From the NCBI GenBank assembly GCA_013911195.1, contig JACETS010000133.1, positions 1-6,930 on the forward strand: a stretch of DNA of 6,930 nucleotides. The letters run 5' to 3'. The notes under the pieces are model-generated. The model worked only from the letters and a program-made list of their open reading frames with translations, did not search any database and had not been told where the DNA came from. Below, piece after piece: positions 1 to 5,801 of the stretch. Position numbers and translations under genes: made by a program. How positions within the stretch are numbered: position 1 is the first letter of the stretch; every line of letters begins with the position of its first letter. This DNA comes from Verrucomicrobiales bacterium. GTDB lineage: Bacteria > Verrucomicrobiota > Verrucomicrobiia > Verrucomicrobiales > DEV007.

Positions 1-178
1 CATTTGCATTTAAAAAAGATGAAACTTGATCCCGTGCTTTATTAATTGCCTCATTACTTCGTTTACCCAAATCGTAACCAGTCGATGGATTTCCAAATTC
101 ATCACGAAGATAAGGCTCCATGGCCTGAAAAACTTCAGGGTGAACCTTAGTGGTTGCATTATTATCTAGATAAATCAC
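1..178 (-). CDS. Cysteine desulfurase (NifS/IscS type), N-terminal part, cut by window edge
   Basis: The reverse strand encodes 59 residues beginning with a GTG codon at 178-176: VIYLDNNATTKVHPEVF, then residues including RDEFGNPS and the start of a helical region. The YLDNNATT opening followed by the FGNPS stretch is the hallmark N-terminus of group I cysteine desulfurases, PLP enzymes of the class V aminotransferase fold that remove sulfur from cysteine as an enzyme-bound persulfide for Fe-S cluster assembly or tRNA thiolation. The PLP lysine and active-site cysteine lie outside the window, so NifS, IscS and related members cannot be told apart. GTG is the only normal start: an in-frame TGA lies 15 bases upstream, and that stretch holds no ATG and no Shine-Dalgarno sequence. 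The gene begins 15 bases after the folC stop, so co-transcription or translational coupling with folC is likely (inference). Confidence 0.9.
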   Translation of the reverse strand, partial: MIYLDNNATTKVHPEVFQAMEPYLRDEFGNPSTGYDLGKRSNEAINKARDQVSSFLNAN

Positions 179-193
179 AGAGAGATTTTTAAG

Positions 194-1420
194 TCATTGG
201 TCGCTTGGTTCGAAAATTTGCCTCTTATTGTCAATTATAGCAAGCGCTTCCCCTACTAGAAAAAGAGACCCTGCGATTAAAATATGACCTTTTAATGTCC
301 TAGCTAATTCAATGGCTTTATTGACTGAGGCTTCCCTTCTTACATCAATATTCTTGGGTATATAACGACATATTTCATTATAATCTGCCAATTTTCTTGG
401 AGTATCAGGATCGGTCACAAGGATGAACGAAGCAATTTCTAAGAGGGATTTGATAATTGATTTTAAATCCTTATTTGCTGCAGCTGAAAAAATGACGATT
501 CCTTTTTCTTCACCATATATTTCTTTCCAAGTCGAAACTAGAGCCAAAGCACCTTCCCTATTGTGTGCACCATCAACGACGATATCAAATTTACTATCTT
601 GTCTGAATTGTTCAAAACGTCCTCTCCATGTTGTTGTACATATTCCTTCTAGGCAATCTTTGGTTTTTATATTTGGCAAAAATGTTTTTACTGCGGCTAT
701 AGCTAGTGAGGCATTTTCTCGTTGGTGTTTACCTTTTAGTGAAATATTCTCAGTCGCTAGGAGTTCATCAATAAATTTAATTGGTGCCTCCACCTCATTA
801 CTTTTTGTTTCAAGAACGAGCCGGGCTTCTTCATGTTGATGAGATGATATAACAGGCACACCGCTTTTTATGATACCTGCTTTCTCTGTTGCAATTTCTG
901 AGATGGATTCTCCAAGAATGTGTTGGTGATCTAAGCTTATTGGAGTGATGACACATAATTTAGGCTTTACAATATTAGTTGAGTCCAATCTACCTCCTAG
1001 ACCAACCTCTAGAACTGCTGCATCTACTTTTTCATCTACAAAATATTCCAACGCTAAAGCAGTTGTAATTTCGAAGAAAGTCGGTTCCTCGTTCCAGTCA
1101 TTAACAAGGGTCTTAATATCATTAATTCTTTTGGATATTTCTCTTTCAGAAATCGGCTTTCCGTTTACTCGAATGCGTTCACAAAATGAAATCAGATGTG
1201 GTGATGTGAAGAGCCCAGTTTTTTCCCCATGTTTCCTCAAGATTGAATCGATAAAAGCACATGTTGAACCTTTGCCGTTGGTTCCAGCGACGTGAATAAT
1301 CGGTAATTGATCGATTGGTTTGGATATGGATCTTATGAGTTTTCTTATATTTTCGAGGCCAAGTTTGATTCCTAAATCTTGCCGATCGTACAGCCATTTT
1401 ATGGCTTTTTCATAATCCAT
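194..1420 (-). CDS. folC: Bifunctional dihydrofolate synthase / folylpolyglutamate synthase
   Basis: A 408-residue cytoplasmic ligase of the Mur ligase superfamily that uses ATP to add glutamate to dihydropteroate or folates. Motifs in order: P-loop GTNGKGS at 46-52, the TSPHL loop at 72-76, ERIRVNG at about 81-87, EVGLGGRLDSTN at 138-149, DHQHILG at 164-170, TEKAGIIK at 178-185 (K180 aligns with the lysine carbamylated in this family), WRGRFE at 265-270 and DGAHN at 283-287, which opens the C-terminal glutamate-binding domain. The length is slightly below the usual 420-430 residues but both domains are present. The start is the ATG at 1420-1418; no Shine-Dalgarno sequence precedes it. It lies 32 bases downstream of accD, a linkage also seen in E. 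coli, and 15 bases upstream of the cysteine desulfurase. Whether it has both activities or only one cannot be decided from sequence alone. Confidence 0.97.
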   Translation of the reverse strand: MDYEKAIKWLYDRQDLGIKLGLENIRKLIRSISKPIDQLPIIHVAGTNGKGSTCAFIDSILRKHGEKTGLFTSPHLISFCERIRVNGKPISEREISKRINDIKTLVNDWNEEPTFFEITTALALEYFVDEKVDAAVLEVGLGGRLDSTNIVKPKLCVITPISLDHQHILGESISEIATEKAGIIKSGVPVISSHQHEEARLVLETKSNEVEAPIKFIDELLATENISLKGKHQRENASLAIAAVKTFLPNIKTKDCLEGICTTTWRGRFEQFRQDSKFDIVVDGAHNREGALALVSTWKEIYGEEKGIVIFSAAANKDLKSIIKSLLEIASFILVTDPDTPRKLADYNEICRYIPKNIDVRREASVNKAIELARTLKGHILIAGSLFLVGEALAIIDNKRQIFEPSDQ

Positions 1421-1452
1421 CTCAATAAATTATATGGATAAACAGATACTTA

Positions 1453-2283
1453 TTAAGGTAACAAATAACCAAGAATACTGGCCAACCTTTCACGCATTTC
1501 TCTTCTTTCAACAATCATATCAACTAAACCATGTTCATGCATAAACTCGGCAGTTTGAAATCCATCAGGGAGTTCTTGGTGTGTGGTTTCTTTGATAACT
1601 CTGGGGCCAGCAAAGCCGATCATACATCCCGGTTCTGCCAGAATCATATCACCAAGTGTAGCAAAGCTGGCAGTTACTCCACCAGTAGTAGGATGAGTCA
1701 AAACGGAAATGAATGGAAGCCCAGCTCTATCATGTACGGCAAGGGCTCCACTCGTTTTTGCCATTTGCATCAGACTCAAAATACCTTCATGCATTCTAGC
1801 GCCTCCAGATGCAGAAATGATTATAACGGCTGTCTTTTCTTTAGTTGCAAGTTCAATAGCTCGGGTGATTTTTTCTCCGACAACAGATCCCATACTTGCT
1901 CCAAGGAATCGAAAATCCATCACTGCGAGTACTACAGAATTTCCAATGATTTTACCTTTCCCCGTAATGATTGCTTCTGAGAGCCCGGTAATTTTCTGAT
2001 ACTTTGTTAACTTTTCTTTGTATCCTTTAAAATTCAATGCGTCTACGCTCGCCATGTCTTTATCGGTTTCTGTAAACGTTCCTGGATCTGTTATCGATTC
2101 AATCCTCTCTGGTGCACTTAAAGTGAAATGATAATTACAATGCGGACAAACTCTGAGGCTTTTTTTGAGTTCAAGCTCATGTATCACTTCACCGCAGCCT
2201 GGGCACTTATGCCATAGGCCCTCTGGCATATCGCGTTTTTTATCTGCGTTACCACGGAAGGGAGGCTTTTTGAAAATTGGCAT
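1453..2283 (-). CDS. accD: Acetyl-CoA carboxylase carboxyltransferase subunit beta
   Basis: A 276-residue carboxyltransferase beta subunit. With AccA it transfers the carboxyl group from carboxybiotin on AccB to acetyl-CoA, giving malonyl-CoA for fatty acid synthesis. An N-terminal four-cysteine zinc ribbon is intact (C27, C30, C46, C49). The crotonase-fold carboxyltransferase core follows, with GASMGSVVGEKI at 128-139, SASGGARMHEG at 157-167 and the HPTTGGVTASFA stretch at 197-208, all matching the family. Length is near the E. coli protein apart from a shorter C-terminus. The start is the ATG at 2283-2281, giving the expected basic N-terminus MPIFKKPPF before the zinc ribbon; no clear Shine-Dalgarno sequence is present. 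The 89-base gap from the upstream CPBP gene could hold its own promoter, but I could not find a convincing one. accA is not in the window. Confidence 0.97.
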   Translation of the reverse strand: MPIFKKPPFRGNADKKRDMPEGLWHKCPGCGEVIHELELKKSLRVCPHCNYHFTLSAPERIESITDPGTFTETDKDMASVDALNFKGYKEKLTKYQKITGLSEAIITGKGKIIGNSVVLAVMDFRFLGASMGSVVGEKITRAIELATKEKTAVIIISASGGARMHEGILSLMQMAKTSGALAVHDRAGLPFISVLTHPTTGGVTASFATLGDMILAEPGCMIGFAGPRVIKETTHQELPDGFQTAEFMHEHGLVDMIVERREMRERLASILGYLLP

Positions 2284-2372
2284 ACTCTGCAGTTATCTAA
2301 AGTACTATATTTTTTAACAATCTAACTCACCGATCCTATGAGGACAACCCTCTTCAAACATCAATTCCGAAA

Positions 2373-3332
2373 TTATGCTGATTGTTTTCTTCGGCTAATT
2401 TTTATCCACATTATTGCAATTATTCCTGTTAAAATTACACCAATTAATGGAATAAGGCCTTCTTTAAGATCCGAGCCAATGTATGGAAGTAAAAAATCTT
2501 TGTTAAATTTTTTGGGTATATTCGAATGATAATCATAAGTCTTAACACAAAAAACCCATCCCGCGTGCAATCCTATACTTAGCCACAAAGATGAGGTGTA
2601 TATTCTTGCCCACCCCAATACAAGCCCCACTGCAAAGAGTGTTGAAAATCCTTTCGCAATGAACATCGGGTTCTCAAATTGTGCAAATATTTGACCTACG
2701 GTCCAAAAGCCTGTTCCAAAATAATGAATATCTTCAGCAAGGAGTTTGGCGCAATGTGGAGGAGGCTTAAGAAAATGAATGATGGCGAAGAAAAAAGATA
2801 TAAAAAGTAAAGTGGAGTAAGTATTTGTGGTTCTTCTGACGGCTCCAAATAAAAAACCTCTAAAAATAAATTCTTCAAGTAATGCTACGGAGATAGCCGA
2901 AACCATGAATTTTGATAAATAACTAAAGTTGAGAGAATGCGTCTTTTCAAAAAAACCTAGCCAAAAATAAATCATTCCAAAAATAAACAAAATGCCTGCA
3001 GATAAAAGAAACCCAATGCCAAAGTCTTTAAAGCGGTTCGGGTTTTTATCTAGCCCCAGTAGCGATTTGTTTAACTTCAATGATTTAATCAATGGGTAAG
3101 CGCAGATTAAGGCGCCGATGAGCATTGAACGATTGAAGTAACGACCGAAATGTGCATTTTCTAATTTACTGTTTAGCCATACTCCAATGTCTCCAAAACT
3201 TCCCAAGACTCTTAATTGTACAAGGGCCTTACAACCATGGTATAGGAAGGGAGCTAAGGCGGCTCCAATAATTAAAGAACCTATGAACCAAGCTAATAAT
3301 TTTAGAGCGTCTGATCTAATAACTTTTAGCAT
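2373..3332 (-). CDS. CPBP-family intramembrane metalloprotease (Abi/Rce1 type)
   Basis: A 319-residue polytopic inner-membrane protein with roughly seven or eight hydrophobic segments (for example about 11-35, 69-85, 103-128, 140-165, 172-190, 228-245, 290-311). The CPBP motifs are present: EEFIFR at 153-158 (motif 1 EExxxR), FAIIH at 182-186 (motif 2 FxxxH) and LHAGWVF at 255-261 with the third-motif histidine H256. Family members of the Rce1 type cleave substrates within the membrane; bacterial ones serve in peptide maturation, signalling or immunity, and this substrate is unknown. The 70 residues between H186 and H256 are longer than in many CPBP proteins and include an HFLKPP sequence that I recall from planctomycete and verrucomicrobial homologues. 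The start is the ATG at 3332-3330, with no Shine-Dalgarno sequence. It is first in a leftward run before accD, so it may share that transcript, though no functional link to fatty acid synthesis is evident. Confidence 0.9.
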   Translation of the reverse strand: MLKVIRSDALKLLAWFIGSLIIGAALAPFLYHGCKALVQLRVLGSFGDIGVWLNSKLENAHFGRYFNRSMLIGALICAYPLIKSLKLNKSLLGLDKNPNRFKDFGIGFLLSAGILFIFGMIYFWLGFFEKTHSLNFSYLSKFMVSAISVALLEEFIFRGFLFGAVRRTTNTYSTLLFISFFFAIIHFLKPPPHCAKLLAEDIHYFGTGFWTVGQIFAQFENPMFIAKGFSTLFAVGLVLGWARIYTSSLWLSIGLHAGWVFCVKTYDYHSNIPKKFNKDFLLPYIGSDLKEGLIPLIGVILTGIIAIMWIKISRRKQSA

Positions 3333-3411
3333 ATAAATATTATTCTTTATTGAAATGACGTCTCATTGATCCCTAATGACAAATGCTTTGTTAAACATTA
3401 AAGTAAGTTAT
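3333..3411. other. Divergent intergenic spacer
   Basis: This 79-base AT-rich spacer separates the leftward CPBP gene from the rightward small-protein gene, so it must carry promoters for one or both directions if neither is read from outside. I saw only weak hexamer matches, such as TTGATC at 3366-3371 on the plus strand, with no well-spaced -10 partner. I therefore call no promoter. It also contains an in-frame upstream ATG at 3376 that I do not choose as the start of the rightward gene. Confidence 0.5.
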
Positions 3412-3660
3412 ATGAAAATTCATGATTGGAAAGATCGTACTGATACCGGTGAAAATCGCTTGTGGAGAGCAACTAAGCACGGGGGAGACTGGAAATTTAT
3501 GTCGAGACTTCAGAAATCCGAGGAAGGATGGACAACTCATGAAAAAATGGAAATTGAAGATTTGAAACTTTTCCGCGAAGTCCTTTTTAATAAGTATCAA
3601 CGTCGAAGGATCCCCTGGGAGGATGTTGTAGCAATTGACAACATGATTGAGGATTCATAA
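3412..3660 (+). CDS. Small Trp-rich charged protein of unknown function
   Basis: I do not recognise a named family. The protein is 82 residues from the ATG at 3412, with five tryptophans (6, 18, 27, 40, 69), many charged residues, no signal peptide, no membrane segment and no cysteine. The first half (about 3-40) has regularly spaced W and F residues and looks like a small beta sheet. The second half (about 44-66) is a likely amphipathic helix ending in the basic stretch KYQRRR, followed by IPWEDV. I prefer this start to the in-frame ATG at 3376 because the latter adds a hydrophobic leader within the divergent promoter region, while MKIHDWKDRTD looks like a natural N-terminus. It lies 25 bases upstream of the cobalamin adenosyltransferase on the same strand, so the two are probably co-transcribed. 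That does not prove a shared role. Confidence 0.7.
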   Translation: MKIHDWKDRTDTGENRLWRATKHGGDWKFMSRLQKSEEGWTTHEKMEIEDLKLFREVLFNKYQRRRIPWEDVVAIDNMIEDS

Positions 3661-3685
3661 CAATCATTTATGCTCTAATTACAAA

Positions 3686-4216
3686 ATGGCGATTACGACT
3701 AAAAGAGGAGATTATGGTGAAACCGATTTGATGTTCGGTAGGCGTGTTCCTAAAGATCATCCCCGCGTTGTTGCTGTTGGAGCGATCGATGAGTTGAATG
3801 CTAATCTTGGAATAGTGAGAGTATCTTCTGAAGATGTTGGTGAGATCACTGAGAAAATTGAGCATATTCAAAATGATTTAATTATTTTGATGGGTGAGAT
3901 CATTACTCTTCCAGAGGATTTAGATCTTTATCAGGAAAAAGGGTTCGAGAGGTTCGAAGAAAAGCGAACAGAAATATTAGAACGATGGATAAAAGATATT
4001 GAAGATAAAAAAAGTGACTACCAAGGTTGGGCTTTGCCAGGAGCAAGTGGATCAACAATTTCAGTTCACTTGGATTCTGCGAGAGTTGTTTGTCGAAGAG
4101 CAGAGCGCGAGTATATCAAATTGGGCGAAAACCTGAACGAATCTATAATAATGTTTTTAAACAGACTTTCTGATCTCCTTTGGTTAATGGCTAGAGAAGA
4201 GGATAAAAAAGCCTGA
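3686..4216 (+). CDS. Cob(I)alamin adenosyltransferase, PduO type
   Basis: A 176-residue cytoplasmic enzyme that transfers the adenosyl group of ATP to cob(I)alamin (or cobyrinate diamide), producing adenosylcobalamin. The N-terminal ATP-binding motif TKRGDYGETDL is at 5-15, followed by GRRVPKDHPRV at 18-28 and GAIDELNANLG at 32-42. The C-terminal signature is also present: SARVVCRRAER at 131-141 and LNRLSDLLWLMAR at 158-170, containing the conserved N, R and D residues of the PduO/MMAB family (N159, R160, D163). Length fits the family. An in-frame ATG at 3647 would overlap the preceding gene and add 13 unrelated residues. The ATG at 3686 begins exactly where the family normally begins, so I choose it despite the lack of a Shine-Dalgarno sequence. 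No cobalamin-dependent enzyme or corrin synthesis gene is nearby, so salvage versus de novo use is undecided. Symbols used for homologues include pduO and cobO, so none is assigned. Confidence 0.94.
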   Translation: MAITTKRGDYGETDLMFGRRVPKDHPRVVAVGAIDELNANLGIVRVSSEDVGEITEKIEHIQNDLIILMGEIITLPEDLDLYQEKGFERFEEKRTEILERWIKDIEDKKSDYQGWALPGASGSTISVHLDSARVVCRRAEREYIKLGENLNESIIMFLNRLSDLLWLMAREEDKKA

Positions 4217-4246
4217 TTTAAAGGACGAATAGTATATAAAAAGTTT

Positions 4247-4276
4247 TTGTGTAGGATACAATTAATCCTGTATCAA
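4247..4276. terminator. Imperfect hairpin between convergent genes, possible terminator
   Basis: Arms at 4247-4257 (TTGTGTAGGAT) and 4265-4276 (ATCCTGTATCAA) pair over about 11 positions with two G-U pairs and one bulged base, around a 7-base loop. The loop contains the stop codon of the leftward Lon-like gene (4262-4264). On the leftward transcript the arm is followed by AAAAACTTTTTATA; on the rightward side there is no U-tract. It sits where a terminator is expected for the convergent genes, but the stem is AT-rich and imperfect, so this is a weak call. Confidence 0.3.
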
Positions 4277-5443
4277 TTCCTCCATCAATTCCTTATTATT
4301 GCGGATTCTGATAACTTCTTTTTCAATCTTTTCAGCAGCCGTTTGAATCTCATTTAACTTTTTTCTTTTTGATGTATTCCCTCTTGGAGGAGACGCTTTG
4401 AATTCTCTTACAAGTTTACCAAAGTCTTGGATAGAATCAGCATATGACCAAACCCGCTTGTCTAATTTTAATCTCATCCTTTTAAGTTCACTAATTGCTT
4501 GTGCTAGATCATCTGTGCCGAGTGAATCACTGGGATCTGAACCTGAGCGAGCTGCTTGAATTAGTATGGAGGCCGAATTTTCAGTTTTTTCTAACGAGCC
4601 CTGCAGAGAGAGAGTTCGTGGCGTTTTTCCTGTAGCTACTTGGAGTGCGAGTTTTGCCGATAAATGGTTAGGTGCTAATTCAATAATTTTCCTTAGCTTG
4701 TTTTGAACTTTTACATTTTTAAGCACTCCAGCTTTATGACGAAAAATAGCTGATTGAACTTTATGAAATTCTTCAATTGATTTTTTGATAGAGTCACCTT
4801 TTTCAATAAATGCAATTTTTGCTGCCTCATCGAAATCATTAATGGTAAAGACCTGTATTCTTGAAACGGTATTAATACCATTAAGAAGAACGAGGTCAGA
4901 AAGTGATCTAGCATTCTTTGTTGGAATAGCTACGTACTTACAATTTTTACTGAACGCCCCTCTGACTTTTGCAGGCACCCCTCCGACGGGTTGAATACTT
5001 CCATCTGCATTCATGTCGCCGGTTACTGCAAATAGTGGATCTATTTTTTGGCCAGTTACTAATGAATCTAATAACAGTGCGCAACAAATTGCAGCAGAAG
5101 GTCCATCTTTGGAAGTGAACCGGTCCTCAAAAGCAATCTCAATATCATACCCGGAAGGCCAGTCGTTGTGCTTAACGCGCAAATATTTTGTCACTTCTTT
5201 TAAAGCGCCATCCATGTTTTTTCCAACCCTTTGGTTAAATCGAATTTTAAGTGGATGGTTTCTATCTTCTAAAGGAGTAGCCGTTGCATTCATTTGAGAT
5301 GCTTTGCCGGCAAAATTTCCTCCTGATAGCGGTTGAACTAATAACCCTTTAAGGGTGCTTTGTTTTGCTTTGAGTTCTAATGCGTTAGCGATGCTTAATG
5401 GCCATACGACTAAAAATGCCAACGATAAGATGAGACCTTTCAT
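4262..5443 (-). CDS. Exported Lon-type (S16) serine protease domain protein without AAA+ ATPase
   Basis: A 393-residue protein. Residues 1-21 form a signal peptide (K2, hydrophobic core 4-18, cleavage near ANA-LE), so it should act outside the cytoplasm. Residues about 28-215 match the Lon proteolytic domain. Catalytic serine S116 lies in KDGPSAA and the partner lysine K159 in PVGGVPAK. S116 to K159 is 43 residues, the same as S679 to K722 in E. coli Lon, and T141 falls at the position of Lon T704. No Walker A, Walker B or Lon N-terminal domain is present and no PDZ domain is recognised, so proteolysis would be ATP-independent if active. Residues 217-393 are mainly helical, with a TPR-like stretch (about 250-272) and a charged coiled-coil-like C-terminus. 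It stands alone, convergent with the adenosyltransferase. The start is the ATG at 5443, chosen because it gives the signal peptide; no Shine-Dalgarno sequence is seen. Substrate unknown. Confidence 0.88.
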   Translation of the reverse strand: MKGLILSLAFLVVWPLSIANALELKAKQSTLKGLLVQPLSGGNFAGKASQMNATATPLEDRNHPLKIRFNQRVGKNMDGALKEVTKYLRVKHNDWPSGYDIEIAFEDRFTSKDGPSAAICCALLLDSLVTGQKIDPLFAVTGDMNADGSIQPVGGVPAKVRGAFSKNCKYVAIPTKNARSLSDLVLLNGINTVSRIQVFTINDFDEAAKIAFIEKGDSIKKSIEEFHKVQSAIFRHKAGVLKNVKVQNKLRKIIELAPNHLSAKLALQVATGKTPRTLSLQGSLEKTENSASILIQAARSGSDPSDSLGTDDLAQAISELKRMRLKLDKRVWSYADSIQDFGKLVREFKASPPRGNTSKRKKLNEIQTAAEKIEKEVIRIRNNKELMEELIQD

Positions 5444-5506
5444 TTACTAATTGCTGGTAAAATTAAATCCTCAGCTTTGGATGATAATTCTCTTAATGAA
5501 AAGATT

Positions 5507-5512
5507 ATTATA
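5507..5512 (-). promoter_or_regulatory. Candidate -10 box for the Lon-like protease gene
   Basis: The minus strand reads TATAAT here, a perfect sigma-70 -10 match. With a 17-base spacer the -35 position (5535-5530) reads ATGAAC, only 3 of 6 matches to TTGACA. Transcription would start near 5500, giving a leader of about 57 bases before the ATG at 5443. In DNA this AT-rich, perfect -10 hexamers arise by chance, so confidence is low. Confidence 0.35.
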
Positions 5513-5585
5513 GGAGATATCAGCTTTACGTTCATTTAATCAATAAAACCTTATTTTTAAAAATCATTTTATCGCATTAATTTTT

Positions 5586-5599
5586 ATACATTAATGTAT
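5586..5599. repeat. 14-base perfect palindrome in intergenic region
   Basis: ATACATTAATGTAT is a perfect self-complementary 14-mer in the middle of the divergent spacer, the form of site that dimeric helix-turn-helix regulators bind. It is about 74 bases upstream of the candidate leftward -10 and about 155 bases upstream of the rightward -10. No regulator gene is adjacent. Chance occurrence in AT-rich DNA is a serious alternative. Confidence 0.3.
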
Positions 5600-5751
5600 T
5601 CTTTGGAATATTTATTCATGATCTTAAGTTGTTTATTTTCAGTGCTATACAATAAAATTTTTAATCATTTGAGTCCCATATCAATTCATTATTAAACATA
5701 AAATGAACAGAAATAAAATTTGTGAATGCCATCGTTTAAAGAGGATATTAT

Positions 5752-5760
5752 TGTTATAAT
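5752..5760 (+). promoter_or_regulatory. Extended -10 promoter for the lamin-tail gene
   Basis: The sequence TGTTATAAT combines a perfect -10 hexamer (5755-5760) with the TGn extension at 5752-5754. The -35 position with a 17-base spacer (5732-5737, TCGTTT) is poor, which is usual for extended -10 promoters. The expected start is near 5767, about 35 bases before the ATG at 5802. Confidence 0.5.
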
Positions 5761-5778
5761 ACCTTTATCTTCAAAGGT
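5761..5778. repeat. Inverted repeat at the predicted transcription start
   Basis: ACCTTT (5761-5766) and AAAGGT (5773-5778) are perfect inverted 6-base arms around the 6-base centre ATCTTC. The dyad abuts the -10 box and spans the predicted start site, so it could be an operator. If transcribed from further upstream it could form a small leader hairpin. The short arms leave chance as an alternative. Confidence 0.4.
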
Positions 5779-5801
5779 TAACTCCCCAAACCCAATTAAG
5801 A

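Larger units (their letters stand above)
5444..5801. other. AT-rich divergent intergenic region
   Basis: A 358-base non-coding spacer between the leftward Lon-like gene and the rightward lamin-tail gene. Every open frame I read in it is very short; for example, the plus-strand ATG at 5703 stops after 18 codons. I found no tRNA-like fold and no recognised riboswitch. It holds a candidate leftward -10 at 5507-5512, a 14-base palindrome at 5586-5599, and an extended -10 with an adjacent dyad at 5752-5778, all listed separately. A small RNA in the middle (about 5540-5700) cannot be excluded from sequence alone. Confidence 0.7.

Noticed and set aside
423..1295. Plus-strand open frames within the folC region (423-839 and 945-1295)
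   Set aside because: They are antisense to a clearly conserved folC frame, and their translations show no recognisable domain.
1531..1999. Plus-strand open frames antisense to accD
   Set aside because: The opposite strand carries the invariant AccD motifs; these frames are shadows with atypical composition.
2340..2352. GAGG-ACAAC-CCTC hairpin between the CPBP gene and accD
   Set aside because: Only a 4-base stem and no U-tract after it in the leftward direction, so it does not qualify as a terminator.
2338..2529. Plus-strand 63-codon frame overlapping the end of the CPBP gene
   Set aside because: Its hydrophobic look comes from being antisense to a membrane-protein gene; no independent support.
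3376..3411. Earlier in-frame ATG for the small Trp-rich protein
   Set aside because: It adds 12 residues lying in the divergent promoter spacer and unlike the rest of the protein; the ATG at 3412 gives a more natural N-terminus. The choice is not certain.
3647..3685. Earlier in-frame ATG for the adenosyltransferase
   Set aside because: It would overlap the upstream gene and add residues before the family's usual beginning; the ATG at 3686 gives MAITTKRGD as expected.
5471..5527. Eight-base direct repeat TCAGCTTT at 5471-5478 and 5520-5527 flanking the candidate leftward -10
   Set aside because: Too short to separate from chance in this AT-rich spacer, and the flanking bases do not match.
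5703..5759. 18-codon open frame in the intergenic region (MNRNKICECHRLKR start)
   Set aside because: Very short, no ribosome binding site, and it runs through the predicted promoter of the lamin-tail gene.
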